From: Gallionella sp.
GTDB taxonomy: Bacteria > Pseudomonadota > Gammaproteobacteria > Burkholderiales > Gallionellaceae
Length of the DNA stretch: 5,280 nt
Reading direction: 5' to 3'
Assembly (NCBI GenBank): GCA_030690245.1
Contig: JAUYGW010000118.1
Span: 1-5,280, forward strand
Position numbers and translations under genes: made by a program. The notes under the pieces are model-generated. The model was not told the DNA's origin and made no database searches. It was given only the letters and a program-made list of their open reading frames with translations. Positions 5,208-5,280 of this stretch are shown in pieces. How positions within the stretch are numbered: position 1 is the stretch's first letter; the number at the start of each line of letters is the position of its first letter.

Positions 5208-5280
5208 ATGCGAGGCATGGTGATCCGCATGGGAGAAGCGAAGCTACAGACCTTGGAGCAGATATAGGCATTTTTGGACG
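5208..5280 (+). pseudogene. Possible N-terminal remnant of an integrase-type transposase
   Basis: The plus frame from the ATG at 5208 reads MRGMVIRMGEAKLQTLEQI, then TAG, then AFLD to the window end. The pattern LQTLEQI-x-AFLD recalls the N-terminus of integrase-core transposases common in betaproteobacteria (LETIEQIRAFL-like starts). The stop at 5264-5266 stands where a coding residue is expected; a CAG to TAG change would explain it. Only 24 codons are visible and no terminal repeat is identified, so the call is weak. Confidence 0.3.

Overview
The window looks like part of a chromosome from a betaproteobacterium. It has moderately high GC, Gram-negative envelope genes, a tRNA-Ala(GGC)/tRNA-Glu(TTC) pair and a group II intron of bacterial type. 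A Gallionellaceae- or Nitrosomonadales-like host is only a guess from protein flavour. Every gene I accept as functional reads on the minus strand, so the story runs from high to low coordinates.

Right edge, 5280-4886: a possible plus-strand transposase remnant with an in-frame TAG sits at the very end. Then come a strong sigma70-type promoter, tRNA-Ala(GGC), tRNA-Glu(TTC) and a rho-independent terminator.

Intron, 4886-3806: a group II intron, most like class IIC, lies directly behind that terminator. Its 5' end (GTGCGCC), domain V and domain VI with a bulged A are well preserved. The interior is a deletion derivative: the reverse transcriptase has lost its N-terminal part, the YADD active site and part of domain X. 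It also carries an in-frame 60-bp palindromic insertion.

Envelope locus, 3758-25: ydbH, ynbE and ydbL encode an AsmA-like intermembrane bridge protein, its small outer-membrane lipoprotein partner and a periplasmic DUF1318 protein. In E. coli this set helps move phospholipids between the inner and outer membranes. Here the order is interrupted. Between ydbH and ynbE lie two small genes (a LapA-like two-TM coiled-coil membrane protein and a 95-aa sll1863-type stress coiled-coil protein) and then a decayed second copy of the ydbH 3' end. That remnant abuts ynbE exactly as a native ydbH would, with its stop codon 11 nt before the ynbE start. Its last 110 bp match the intact gene at about 91%, while the part further upstream is much more diverged and frameshifted. 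The locus therefore looks like the result of a duplication or recombination that placed a two-gene cassette inside a lipid-transport operon. This is the most interesting structure in the window.

Left edge, 1-18: a short sequence resembling the start of a REP-type repeat.
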